The notes under the pieces are model-generated. The model was not told where the DNA came from. It did no database searches and saw only the letters and a list, made by a program, of their open reading frames with translations. The position numbers and the translations under genes were made by a program. 64,000 bases of DNA from Xenoacremonium recifei (lineage: Eukaryota; Ascomycota; Sordariomycetes; Hypocreales; Nectriaceae), in NCBI GenBank assembly GCA_012184525.1, contig WOFQ01000043.1, positions 242,243 through 306,242 of the forward strand. The letters run 5' to 3'. Position 1 is the stretch's first letter. Each line of letters starts with the position of its first letter. Of the stretch, positions 11,326-23,814 are shown piece by piece.

Positions 11326-14300
11326 TTATTCGAGTGACTGCCAGCGTCGGAGCAACACCGCTGTCTTCTTCTTGTGTTTTCGTATCATGCGATTAGTCCT
11401 CAGGTCCAAACCCCCATAGGATTGGTTGAATAGTCTGAACCACGATAAGCAGGCAAACAGTTCAAGGTCGCATTCCACTTCAGCGGCTCCCAGGGCGTTG
11501 TAAAGAGCGCTGTCTTTAATGTAAAAGTTGACGTCAGCTCCAGCATTGAGCAATGCTTCAGCGCAGCGGTGCTTCCCGCAATATGCTGCCATCATCAGTG
11601 GCGTTCTGAGGGGAAACGCATCGTCGTGGCACACGTTAGGATCCGCGCCTTTCTGTAAAAGCAGTTTCACAGCAAGATGTTGATTGTTCATCACGGCTGC
11701 CGCCAGGGCGCTGCCATAGATGCCTTGGCTAGTGGTCAAATTGATGCGGGCATCACACTCATCAACGATGAAGGCAATTTGCTCCAGCATTCCTAACCCT
11801 GCCATGATTTCAAGACAATTGCCACCCAAGTTGCTCAATGAATCCAATCGAAACGCTGTCACGGGCCAAAGGGGAGCGTTGACATCTGCGCCAGCCTCAA
11901 TGAGGGTTTTCAGTAAGTGAAGTCCGCCACGCAAGAGTGCCGTTTTGAACAGCGGGGCCAAGATGCCCTTCTGGATGGTTCTTCTCCTTTTCATCTCATC
12001 GGACGATGTTTTAATCAGGTCCTGCAGAAGCTTCTCTCTCCCACGGCAAGCGGCTTGTGCCAGCGCAGATGTCGGAAGACCGCTCCACAAACTCTTGATC
12101 TCAGCCCCCATATCGACTAAGTAAGCGAAGGACTCAGTCACGTCCCCTCGGTAGCCGCGAGCCGCAAAAAGTGCATTTGGAAAATCGCCACAGGCGAGGA
12201 CTTTGTTCACGTCGGCGCCGCATATCTCCACGAGGTGTTGAACTGTTGGGAGGCCATGATCTCGAAACGAAGCAGCAGCCAAGGCACTGCCAAACTGTCC
12301 ATTCCCAACAGTTTGATCGGGTTCCGCACCCCTCTCGGTGAGTAGCTTGACAATACTCACATCAGAATTAAGTGCAGCTGCGGTCAAGACGCTGCCACAA
12401 GACATAGACCGAAAATTGCGACCTAATGGCCACACTTGTGCCACCGGATTCAGAGGGCGATTCACTTCTGCTCCCGCATCCAAGAGGAACTTAGTCACCT
12501 CATAATGGTCTTGGATCACTGCAGCAGCTAAGGCACTGCCGTACAGTCCACAGCTGAAGTTCTGATTCACAGTTTTCGGCTTCTTCTTGACCAAATACTT
12601 CACGACATTGAGATGTCCGCCATGGCACGCTGCTTCCAGAGCGCTCCCATAATCTCCACCACTCAGGGGCAGGTCGATTGTCGCGTGTGCTTCCTCAACA
12701 AGGAACTTGACGATAGCGTATTTTCCATGCGAAGCCGCAATAGCGAGCAGGCTTCCGTGGCCTGTATCAACGCTTGGAGCAGAATCTACTTCCAGTCCTT
12801 TGCTGACGAGATGTCGGAGGATGTCAACGGACTCCGACATCACAGCTTGAAGTAAGAGTCCATAACCAGCTTCATTACTCACTGTCGTAGGAATCCGTAG
12901 AGCATGCCACCAGTCCTTGAGTAGAGAGGCGATCCCTAATTTTGCCATTACAAACGCAGGTTGGAAGCCTAGTGGCATGCTTTCAAAGTAAGGCTCATAC
13001 TGAACCTGGAGAGGATTGACCTGGAACCAGCGGTGATATTTTTCACTGCTCTCACCAGGTGAGCCAACAAATATTTTGAGCATCCGTGCTGTTGGCGACT
13101 CGAAAATAGTTTCGTCCTTTCTCTTCTCGAGTGATCGAATGAACTTCGGCCACTCAAAGTATATGTAGGTCCCAAAGCGACCTATTTCACTCTTCATTTC
13201 ACGACGATCAGAGAAGGTAATCAAGCACCGAAGACAAGCGCTCGAAACGTATTCCTCGGCCATTTGACGATTTGGTCGTCCTGAATCCTTGCGTTGATGC
13301 TCAAAATACTCAACAACGGAAAGATGTGGAAAGCGCCAGACGGGACCGCTCCAGTGTTGGTCGATGATAAGCAGGTTCCGGCAAAGTGAAAGTAAGGCGT
13401 TTTGTTGGACTTTAGTCGCCAGCCATGATTTAGAGTGGTCCAGCTCGTCCTCCGTGATATCGTCCCCATCGTGGTCCTCATCACCCCAGTTCCTGGTATC
13501 AATTCGGACAGCATCGACGAGCTCATCGCCGTTTATAGGCCGACGAGTGCACATTGCCCACATAATGGCACGATCCACCAAGGCTCTATCGTGTTCATCG
13601 AGTTCCTCGATCTCTTTGTAGATCTCATCATATGTTTCAGTGAGTGTCCTGGGCATATGTTTCAGCCGGTTCAGAACGGACTCCTTGCTCCGGCAATTGC
13701 CAAGCTGCTGCAACTGTAACTCAACCCATCGGAACCTGGGATGCATCAGTGACCATGACCCTTGTGGAGCTTTTTCATGATACCTACATAGATCCAGACC
13801 GACTGAGGAGGCTGGTCGAGATTTCACTTTCTAAAAGTTTCAGTATTCTGGGCGTGTGATTTGCATTCAATTTCGCTGTGATGAATTTCTGGATATCACT
13901 TCGGTTGGCCTGCTCTTCTACCCAGATGCATTGCCATGAAAGATCCTGGACTTCGCTAGGTCTGCTCGAGATGAAAATCTTGACCGGCCGCTCGGACTCA
14001 CTGACGAGACGTTCGAAAACATCTATGAGCTCATATTGTGAGACTTTCTCGCATTCATCAAAGGCGTCGAGGACAATGGTAGTGGCCGCAAACATATTCG
14101 CCGAGTTGAGAAGTTGTTGCGGGCAATCTTCCTCATCTATCGACTCTTTTGCTAGCAGTTGTGCACTGTGGTAGGAAGATACAATTTCTTTTCTAATAGA
14201 TAGGCTCTCAGTGGTAAATTCGGAGTAGGATAGCTGACGAATGAGGCTTCTCAGGATGCTTGTTGAATGGCTTCGGGAGCGTTCTACCTGGTTGCAATAG

Positions 14301-15887
14301 AAGAAAGCGAAGGCTTCTTGGGGGGAGTGGCGTCTGTTTTCTTTGAAGCAATCTATGACTTTAGATGTTAGAACAGTTTTACCTGTTCCAACTGCAAATA
14401 ATGTTAGTAGATGAGATATTTGAGACCAGAAATGTTCTTACCAGATCCTTTCAAACATAAGATTGATGATGCACTCATATCGACCCAGGAACGGAATTCG
14501 GGCCTGTCTAAGAGCCACTGGCAGGTACCCGCGGTGCGTTTCTTCTTGGCAAATGCATGCTGAGCATTGTAGTCAATGTTCGATATCCAGTTCAAAATAT
14601 CGACTATAGTGTCTCTCTCTTCTTGTTCAAGCAAAGCCTGAACTCCTCGATCGAGACGGACCATAGGACCATGGACCATATCTAGGAGCTGTGAATCTAC
14701 CTCGGCGCTACAGGCTTGTGCCGCCTCCGAAATGGCGGCCTCGCAAGTGGCAAGAGTCGAGAAGAGTCCAGAGGTCTCGTGAGGGAAAAGAATGGACCTC
14801 ATGGTCTGCCCGCAACTGCTCTTGCTGAGGAGATGTCGTGCATTGGCGAGAATTTCCAGAGCGGCCTGATATAGCTTAAGGAGGTCGTCTTCAAGCAGCA
14901 GTACTGCTTCGCTTGAAGCGTTACCACGTCTATAACTTTTCTCGTAAATTTGACCGATGGTCACAACACGCACGACTCTCTCTGAACACATGAGAAGCGC
15001 ACCCATTTGCTCAGCATAATTTGCGGTAGTAGCCTAACATCGTTAGAGATAAGTTACATAAAGAAGATTTGGGTTAAGAAATTTTAGCTAATAGTGAGAT
15101 GACTTGAGAGCGAGATGTTTGAAGTAGGGATTTGTGTGAGAGTAAGGCACAATGAGCGTATGACTGGATGCAAGTTCAGTTGCGTAGATTTACGATAACC
15201 TATATTCATGCTCCATAACATGCTGTCTTGTGTTGACGAAAAATGAGATACAAGATTACCACTTACTGAAATGATACCCTTGAGAAATGGCCAGACGACT
15301 TTCGCTGGTCCTGGCATGAACTCTGCGGCCACATCACCAGCCATCGCTAGGCCGCCCATCACCTTCACAGCATAATCGCGAATGATAATCTCGGAGCCTC
15401 GAATGGTACATTTCCAAGTCTGCTCGTCACATATTCGACGTTTCTCTTCCACTTCTACCAGTAAATCGCTAAGTTGCTGCGAAATTGGAGCTGGAGCTAA
15501 AGTCTTTATATCTTTGACGTCGTAGAGCTTTGACTTGGTGTCCTCATCCAGCTGATTGAAGGCCTCTTCCCAGAGGTCCCGGCGCGTCACCGAAGCATCG
15601 GGAGGTTTTGTATGAACGGACACCACAACTTGCGGGACAGTAACAACCGGGGTTTTAGGGCAGTCTGAAGTCGGATCTTTGGGGGATGGATTGATTGCAT
15701 GGGTTGTGGGAGTGGTTTCAGGTTTGAGTGGTTGAATTGGCAATGGCACAATCGGCTGTGCTAGTGCTGGTGACGGCACTGGTGATGTCGATCTCGAATT
15801 CGACCTCGAATGGCGCCCGATCAAGGCCTTAAGAGAAGCGCGCAAACCTCTCTCAGGCCTGTCTGTCGGACCCATTGCACGGAGCAA
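11326..15887 (-). CDS. NACHT_N-NACHT-ankyrin STAND protein
   Basis: Exons 15887-15267, 15033-14442, 14391-13788 and 13735-11326 join in frame to 1,408 residues; the first intron is long (233 bp), the others 50-52 bp. A Ser/Pro/Thr-rich N-terminus precedes a NACHT_N domain (LWEEAFNQLDEDTKSKL, near residue 105). The NACHT P-loop GSVGTGKT (about 403-410) is assembled exactly across an intron, Walker B IVLDAFDEC follows near 509-516, and FRWVELQLQ begins near residue 607, again spliced across a junction. From about 880 to the C-terminus there are more than ten ankyrin repeats (motifs such as GSALAAA and LLLQKGADPN). Fungal proteins of this kind act in heterokaryon incompatibility or immune-type responses. 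Near-identical repeat units, a sign of repeat turnover, were not obvious by eye. Confidence 0.9.
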
Positions 15888-16766
15888 AGCAGAAGGAGAA
15901 ACAGAGCTACAGCGGCAGTATCACCACACCGTACGCAGATTCGAAAGACGACGCCCAGATCTGCGTCTTTACCCCGCCCCTGCTGCCTCAGGTACCCTTG
16001 CCTCTTGAAGCTGACAGACATGCAAACCCATCCAATAGTATCCATTTCTGAAGTACCTCATCTCCATCCTTACCCTGCTAAAGTGGCCTTCTTCATTGGC
16101 CAGAGCGAGTTTACAGAGACTGTGGCCCCAATCTAAGATCAATGAGAAAGATTGAATAGTAAGGCAAGCGTCAGTTGGAAAATTCTCAAAGGTTATAAGC
16201 TCAAAATCCACTAAACGATGGAGATATCCCGTGGACTTGCTTTGGCTGTCTTAACAAGTACTGCTAAGTATACTGTACTACTTGTAGGTTTGGTCTTTTA
16301 GGCCCATGCTAGGCTGCATAGCTGATGTGCCTAAGGCTTTGAGCCAAATTTCCCGCAGGAAGATGCGCGCCTTGCAGTATGCGCTCAGCAACCTTAGAGA
16401 TCCAATCAATTGACGTATCCAATGCCTGCCCTTCTCTATGAACCATTTTGACGGACTTCCGCCTTCCGTGAGAGGGGCAAACACCGTCAATCAGCCATTC
16501 GGAAGCTCAAGATGAAGGTGAAGCGGGTCGCGGGTTGCTTGCAGCCGCAATCCTCCAGCTGGCTGTCTGCATCCGCAGCGTGCTGGGAGAGCGATCCCGT
16601 GTGTCTCCGCGTAAATGAGTAATGATGATAGAGTCACTTTTTGATCTCATATTAGCATATTAAGAACCCTTTGAGGGTGGTTGCAATATAAAATAACTCA
16701 TTTCTGAAGTTCAAGGCGGAAGTTCGTTCGATACCCCCAATCATCAGCGTCTAAAATAGCGACAAA
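15888..16766. promoter_or_regulatory. Divergent promoter between NLR and oxoprolinase genes
   Basis: This 879 bp spacer separates two starts pointing away from each other. A TATAAA element at 16687-16692 lies 75 bp before the oxoprolinase ATG. No credible gene is seen. Confidence 0.45.
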
Positions 16767-19700
16767 ATGGGGGGTGGCTCGCTAGAAAACGGGATCCGGA
16801 TCGCCATCGATCGAGGCGGCACATTCACGGATGTCCACGCTATTGTACCAGGGCGAGGGGAGGACATAGTCCTCAAACTCCTTTCGGTTGATCCCCAAAA
16901 CTATAAGGATGCTCCGACCGAAGGCATCCGTCGAGTGCTGGAGAAGGCGCTGCACAAGCCAGTGCCCAGGGGAGAACCGATCGACCTCTCATCAGTTTCC
17001 AGCATTCGCATGGGAACAACTGTCGCGACAAACGCCCTTCTAGAGCGCAAGGGCGAGAGATCAGCCCTGCTCATCACCAAGGGCTTTCGCGATGTGCTTG
17101 TCATAGGCAACCAAGCACGACCAGATATCTTCGATCTTACCGTTGCTAAGCCTGGCGTTCTCTACTCTAAGGTGATTGAGATTGATGAGCGGGTGACATT
17201 GGAGGGCTTCAGCGAGGACCCGGAAAAGACTGTCATAGACGCTAGCTCTGATCCCGACCTTGTAGTCGGCATTTCGAAAGAGGTTGTTCGTGTTCTTCGA
17301 CAACCCGACCTTGAGGATGTACGACAGAAAATCCAGGGCCTTTATAACGAAGGGTTCCGAAGCCTAAGCGTGTGCTTCATGCACAGCTATACCTTTCCCG
17401 ACCACGAGCTGGCAGTGGCCAAGATCGCCGAGGATATGGGTATGAGCGTCTCGATCAGCAGCGTTCTCCAGCCTATGGTACGCGAATCCCATTTTAAAAC
17501 AATTGATTCAGGCTAATAGGAAGCTCTAGATCAAGATGGTGCCGCGTGGACAGTCAGCGACCGCAGATGCGTATTTGACGCCTCTGATCCAACAGTACTT
17601 GAAAGGCTTTCGAAAAGGATTTGTCGGTGAACTTGATGAGTCGTCTACCACACGGTGTGACTTCATGCAAAGCGACGGTGGCCTGGTAGACTTCCGGAAG
17701 TTCTCTGGTCTGCGAGCTATCCTCTCAGGACCAGCTGGCGGCGTGGTTGGATACTCGCAGACCTCATTCGACAAAGCCTCAGCGAAACCCATTATCGGCT
17801 TCGACATGGGTGGCACCTCGACAGGTATACCACACTTAGACTTGGATGTTCTGCACCCTCTCCTAACCTCAAACTTCAGATGTATCACGATACGCAGGTG
17901 CTTATGAGCACGTCTTCGAGACGACCACGGCGGGCATAGCCCTCCAGACCCCCCAGTTAGACATCAACACCGTAGCTGCTGGTGGCGGCTCCCGACTCTT
18001 CTGGTCTAATGGTCTCTTCAAAGTTGGCCCTGAAAGCGCTGGTGCCCATCCTGGTCCAGCGTGTTACCGGAAAGGCGGCCCGTTGACTGTCACGGATGCG
18101 AACCTATTCCTTGGACGTCTTGTGCCTGAGTACTTCCCCCAAATCTTCGGTGAGAATGAGGATCAACCACTAGACACCGTTGTCGCGCGAAAGATGTTTG
18201 AGGAGCTGAAGAGCGAAGTCAACTCTTCGCTACCGGCTGAGTCTGCGCGATTGACCTCGGAGGAGGTCGCTCTGGGTTTTCTGAGAGTTGCCGATGAGGC
18301 CATGTGCCGCCCGATCCGTACCCTGACGGAAGCTCGTGGTCACGATGCTGCTCATCACGATTTGGCCGTATTTGGGGGCGCAGGTGGCCAGCACGCCTGC
18401 TCAATCGCCACCGCTCTTGGTATTAGCCGTGTCATTATACATCGATTCAGTTCCATTCTGTCGGCATACGGAATGGCTTTAGCCGACATTGTTGCTGATT
18501 TACAGGTACCCTTAGCCTGCGTCTTTAATGAGGATAACTTGAAGCAGATCCAGGATACTGCAGCCGAGCTCCAAGTCAAGGCTGAGAAAGAGCTGAAGAG
18601 CCAGGGTTTGTATGCTTCTACTACGGCTGAGTACGAGCTCTTCTTGCACATGCACTATGAAGGATCAGATACTCTCATCATGATCCCGCAATCTGGCGAT
18701 GAGTGGAACTTTGCTGAAAAATTCGTTGAGAGACATCGCCAGGAGTTTGGCTTCACAATGCCGCGAGATGTCTTTGTCGGCGACGTCCGCATTCGCGCTG
18801 TTGGGAAGAGCAAGCTCAGCGGATCCGGGAGTTTCTCTGCTTCAGAAATGGCCAATGTCGCTCTTGCCTCTGCGCCGCAGTCCTCCATTGAGATGGTCAA
18901 GGAGGTCTATTTCGAAGGCGTAGGGTGGCAGAAGACCCCTGTCTATCTGCTTGACAACCTCCAGGCCGGTGCCCAAGTTGCTGGACCTTCGATGATCATC
19001 GACAAGACACAGACCATTATTGTCTCACCTAACGCAGTCGCTACTGCCTTGAAAGAACACATCGTGATAGACATCAAGAGTGCTCTGACTAAAGTATCGT
19101 CTAATGGTCCTGTTCTTGACCCCGTTCAACTCTCGGTATTTGGCCACCGCTTTATGGGTATCGCCGAGCAGATGGGAAGGACGCTGCAGAAGACGAGTGT
19201 GAGCACAAACATCAAAGAACGTCTAGACTTCTCCTGCGCCTTGTTTTCAGAGGATGGAAAACTAGTCGCGAATGGTAAGCATCGCATTTCCTTTCTTAAA
19301 GACCACACTGACGTAACTTGATAGCTCCTCATGTTCCCGTCCATTTGGGCAGTATGCAATACGCGGTTCTGTGGCAACACGAACACTGGAAGGGCCAACT
19401 CAAGGAAGGCGATGTCTTGGTCTCTAATCATCCCAGGAAGTTCTTTCGGTCTACCATTCATAGAGTTGAAAACTGAACTCTCACAGTTTGCGGAGGCACC
19501 CATTTGCCCGACATCACCGTCATTACTCCTTTCTTCGACAATGGGAAGATTGTATTTTATGTGGCCTCTCGAGGTCATCATGCTGACATTGGCGGTATCT
19601 CTGCTGGCTCTCTGCCTCCCAACTCAACTGAGCTCTGGCAAGAGGGAGCAGCGATAGAGTCCGTCAAGCTTGTCGAGGGCGGTGTGTTCAATGAGGAGGC

Positions 19701-21033
19701 CATGCGCGTACACCTCCTAGAGAAACCAGCTCAATACGAAGGATGCAGCGGAGCAAGAAACCTCTCCGATAATCTGGCAGATCTTCGAGCACAGACTGGT
19801 GCCAACCAGAAAGGCATCAACCTGATCGGCCAATTGGTGAAGGAGTATGGTTTAGAGACAGTCTTGGTGCGTAAAGCTAAACTTTATGGCAATGTATTCT
19901 CTAACAGGTTACAGTTTTACATGAAGGCTATTCAAGAGAACGCAGAACTTGCAGTTCGTCGCCTGCTGAAAGAGACCTATGCCAAGTCCAACGGCCAACC
20001 ATTAGAGGCCACCGAGTTTATGGACGACGGCAGCCCCATCAAGCTTAAGATTACGATCAATGGTGAGAAGGGTACGGCTGATTTTGACTTTACGGGGACC
20101 GGTCCCGAAGTCTACGGTTAGTAACTAAAGCTTGGCGTATTATCACGGAGTCTAACAGGATGTCCAGGCAGCACAAATGCGCCCACCTCAGTAACATACT
20201 CAGCCATTATTTACGTACTTCGTTGTCTCGTCAAGGAGGATATTCCTCTGAACCAAGGCTGTCTTAGCCCTATCAACGTCATAATGCCTCCTCGGACGCT
20301 ATTATCACCTAGTACCGAAGCGGCTGTCGTTGGTGGCAATTGTGTCACATCGCAAAGAGTCACAGACGTTATTCTTCGGTGCTTCGACGTTTGCTCCGCT
20401 AGTCAGGGCTGCCTGAATAACCTGACCTTTGGTAAAAGCTCTCGCCTGGATCCCGATGGGAAGTACACTCCTGGCTATGGCTACTACGAGACCATCGCTG
20501 GCGGTGCCGGTGCCGGCCCAGGATGGCATGGCACAGATGGTGTCCACGTTCACATGACGAACACCCGTATCACAGATGCCGAAATCTTCGAGCGGCGGTA
20601 TCCCTGCCTTGTTCGCGAGTTCAGTCTACGCAAAGGCAGTGGTGGTGAGGGCGCTTACAAGGGAGGCGAAGGCTGCATCCGTGACATCGAGTTCCGAGAA
20701 TCACTATCAGCGGCCATTCTTTCTGATCGACGTGTACATGCACCGTACGGAATGCATGGGGGTGAGCCTGGCGCTGTGGGAGTCAACCTCTTCATCAAGA
20801 AGCTCCCCAATGGTGAAGACCGAGTCATCAACCTTGGGCCCAAGAACTCCATTAAAGCGAATCCCGGTGATCGCATGCTCATCATGACACCTGGGGGAGG
20901 AGGCTGGGGAGAGAAGGTGGCCACCAATGGTGATTATCGGAACGGTGCACCTGTGGCCATCAAGACAGGGGCTTCATACAGGGCTGGTATGGGAACAGTC
21001 GCGTCGTTTCAGGCGATGCAGAACAGTAATTAG
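16767..21033 (+). CDS. 5-oxoprolinase / hydantoinase A-B fusion
   Basis: Proposed exons are 16767-17477, 17530-17824, 17880-19274, 19325-19435, 19487-19866, 19915-20116 and 20168-21033, totalling 1,319 residues, the usual size of eukaryotic ATP-dependent 5-oxoprolinases. The hydantoinase-A half starts with DRGGTFTDVHA and carries FDMGGTST and AAGGGSR; the hydantoinase-B half starts near residue 750 (FGHRFMGIAEQMG) and contains GGTHLPDIT and a glycine-rich end (TPGGGGWG). The enzyme opens 5-oxoproline to glutamate with ATP in the gamma-glutamyl cycle, although hydantoin-like substrates are possible. The fourth intron only fits the frame if its donor is GGAAGT at 19436 rather than GTAAGT. The fifth intron (19867-19914) is a multiple of three, so its removal is likely but not forced by frame. 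Cytosolic; no signal peptide. Confidence 0.88.
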
Positions 21034-21171
21034 ATGCACTCTTTCAGTAGATTAGTTATTATGCATAGATTCCTCGGTGTTCAAAGACCTTTGCTACTTA
21101 TTTGGTCAACTAATTTCCTCTTGGCAGGTTTCAGAATTCTCAATTTGATCTGCTACCTGAGATCTATGCGA

Positions 21172-22332
21172 CTATAGCTTTTCCTTGGTACTCAACCTTT
21201 TGTTAATGGCATTCAGGAGAACATAGATCGTGTCGACTGTCTCTACATTGATTCCAAGCTCTCTGCCCTTCTTGACTGGGTACCCAAGAATCATGTCGAC
21301 TTCCATAGTGCGGCCCTGTTCAAAATCCGTCTTCATGCTGGTGGTTATGCTAGGCATGCCCAAGATTCGATCCAGTAGTGTGTCTATCAAGTCATGGTTA
21401 AGTGGCACGTTCAAGGCCTTGGCCACGTCGATGACCTGGCCCATGAGCCTGCGCGTCATCGGAATAGCATCGTCTGATGAGCTGAGCCATTCATGGGTAT
21501 TCAGAAGTGTGAGCGTGGTCAGAGCGTTCCATGCAACGTTCCAAACCACCTTTTCCCAGCGCTGGACTTGGATATCGGGAAAGATTTCGTAATTGGTCCC
21601 ACTGGCTTTCATCAAAGAGGCAAACTCCTCAAGCCTCTGTGCCTCAATCTTGGCATCGCCTTTATCGTTGGGGAAGAGACCAACATGCGTGTTCTCAGAT
21701 TTTGTGTGAAAAACAACTCCTGGCTCTGGCTGAATTGCGCCTACCCAGACCTATTTCCAAATTAGTTTGCTATGGAATGATTGACATAATGTGCAGATGA
21801 GTACTTACCACGCAGGATATGATGGTAGTGGCGGGGAACCGATTCCTAAATGGTTCCTCGTTGCCAACGCCATTTTGGAAGATCACGATGGTGGTTCTCT
21901 TCTCATCTACGCCAGGGGCAAGCTGCTCGACAGCAGTCGATTGGTCAATAGCCTTGTGCGCACATAAGATGAAGTCAAACTTGATTCCAGCATCGGCAAC
22001 AGTCTTGACAACTATTAGGCAATAAGGTGAGCAAAAAGGCCCCCTTGCATGTTGTACTTTGGTTTTCTTTTCATAGAATTGGCTTACCATTATCGGGGCG
22101 GAAATGGTGTTCTCCGTGGTTTTCGCTGGTAAACTTGATACCGTTCGCTTTTACTGCGTCGTAGTTGGACCGGGCCACAACGGTTAATCTGACATTGTCG
22201 CACCGGCTAAAAACGAATGCATAAAAGGTGCCGATCCTGTTGGGTGTCATCAGATTTACGTTAGTAGTAGAGAGATGAAGAAACCTACGCTCCCAACCCG
22301 TAGAGCAGGACTTCCAGCTTCTGTTCCGCCAT
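21172..22332 (-). CDS. Ketopantoate reductase-like dehydrogenase (ApbA/PanE family)
   Basis: Exons 22332-22289, 22236-22088, 22011-21809 and 21750-21172 give 324 residues. The NADP-binding motif GLGAIG (residues 12-17) is spliced across the first intron. Later come QNGVGNEE near residue 110 and, in the C-terminal helical domain, the expected active-site lysine in WEKVVWNVAWNAL (about residue 199). Family members reduce 2-ketopantoate to pantoate, but fungi carry several divergent copies with unknown 2-oxoacid substrates. It lies 138 bp from, and convergent with, the oxoprolinase gene. Confidence 0.88.
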
Positions 22333-23300
22333 GCTTTGTTTCAAGAGGCCAACGAGACCTCTCAGTTCCCCTCTTTTGACAAGTCTTCGGAACGTGGAGT
22401 AAAATCACAGGCTAATCAGGCCTGGGTTGGGTTTGAAGTGACCAATTCACCAGCCAGTCAGTGTCTTCTAGGGCAAGGGTACCTTGCAGCCGGTCTAGTC
22501 GCCTCTTAGACACAAAGAACAAATTCAGCATCCGACATGGTGCGGGATAAATCAGGCCTGGGCTGGGCGATGGGGAAAGTATATCGGATCCCGCTGTGAG
22601 GAGAACGTGGGGGAGTGTCTTGGGTAGGGCGTCATTCGGCCCCCACTTCTAGAGCCGGAAAAGACACTTTCACGCCCTTTGGTCATCCCAGCTCGCCAAT
22701 CGGAATGATGGGGTTAAAGATGCATGACGGATGTGAAAGTATCGAGGCTAGAGAATAACTCCCTTGGTATTTAGTCCGTGAGTCTCGAGAATTTTTCAAA
22801 TAGACGGCGCTCAAGCCTACCCCCAAATTGATTGTGATTAGGGCCTGGAACAAGTTTGAGTACATTATGGGAGGTCTCGGATACCCAAGGATCTTGTCTT
22901 CTTCACATGGCAGCGATTTGAACAAAATTAAACGAGAGGAGCGATCAAGGCTCTCCCCGGGTGTGGCTTTTGACACGTCTTGGCATCATATTTTGAATGC
23001 TGAAGTTCAGTGAGACACCAAAGCCCTAGACACTACCACGAGGAACGCTCTCATCACACAGAAAGTTCGGAATATACAGCATAGACGCATAGTTTTCATG
23101 AACCCAACCCTGATAACTGAGAAATGTCATTTCTACGTAGGAACCTCAATTTAGACACAGAAGATTGGAAGAGATAATGGTGCCATAGGTATAAAGGATC
23201 TCTTTAGCTGTGAGCCTAGGTGAGATAAGTCAAGGTCTGGCGGACCCTCTTAGACCAGGACCTCCCATGTTAATCCATGGTTTGTACGGGCGAGGATCGA
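22333..23300. other. Intergenic region upstream of reductase
   Basis: Nearly 1 kb without a supportable gene. It contains the reductase promoter, and the short frames in it have no family character. Confidence 0.5.
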
Positions 23301-23570
23301 CCTTCACAGCATTTTTAGACCTACGCAAGACCTAGCACCCTAGTTCCCCAACAAGGGCCACGGCCCACCAACACCTTCACAGCACTTTTAGACGTATGCA
23401 GGACCTGACATGCCAGTTCCCGACTTATCCCCTTCTAGGATTCTGCCTCACGCTTGCTTCACAGCATTTTTAGACCTATTCAAGACCTGACATACCAGTT
23501 CCTGACTCCCACCCTTCCAGGATTCCGCCTCGCGCGTCACATCACTTTTAGACCTTCCCGAGACTTGGAA
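23301..23570. repeat. Four diverged direct repeats of about 73-82 bp spacing
   Basis: A core reading TTCACAGCATTTTTAGACCT, followed by (C/T)GCAAGACCT-like bases, recurs with starts near 23303, 23376, 23458 and 23536. Longer similarity around the middle copies includes CTGACATRCCAGTTCC and CAGGATTC(C/T)GCCTC. A weaker possible fifth copy lies near 23249 (CTTAGACCAGGACCT). The array ends about 245 bp before the Zn2Cys6 start at 23815. It may be a decayed tandem repeat or a multi-site regulatory array; I cannot decide which. Confidence 0.65.
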
Positions 23571-23814
23571 CCTGAACCTAGTTGGCCACAAATTCTCCCG
23601 ACAATCTGCTTCCCCGACAGTCTTCATTTATGGCGGGATACATGCCCCCACCATCCCCCACCATCTCCCCCAATCTTCCCAATGGGGAAGTTTCATCGGA
23701 AAAACAACCCCACGTCGGCTGTGCCTTTTTCCGATGCCCACCCAAGTTCTCCCCAGCTCAACTCCCCATGAATTGCACAGTACAGCCTCGCCATCGCTGA
23801 CCTCACACACCAGC

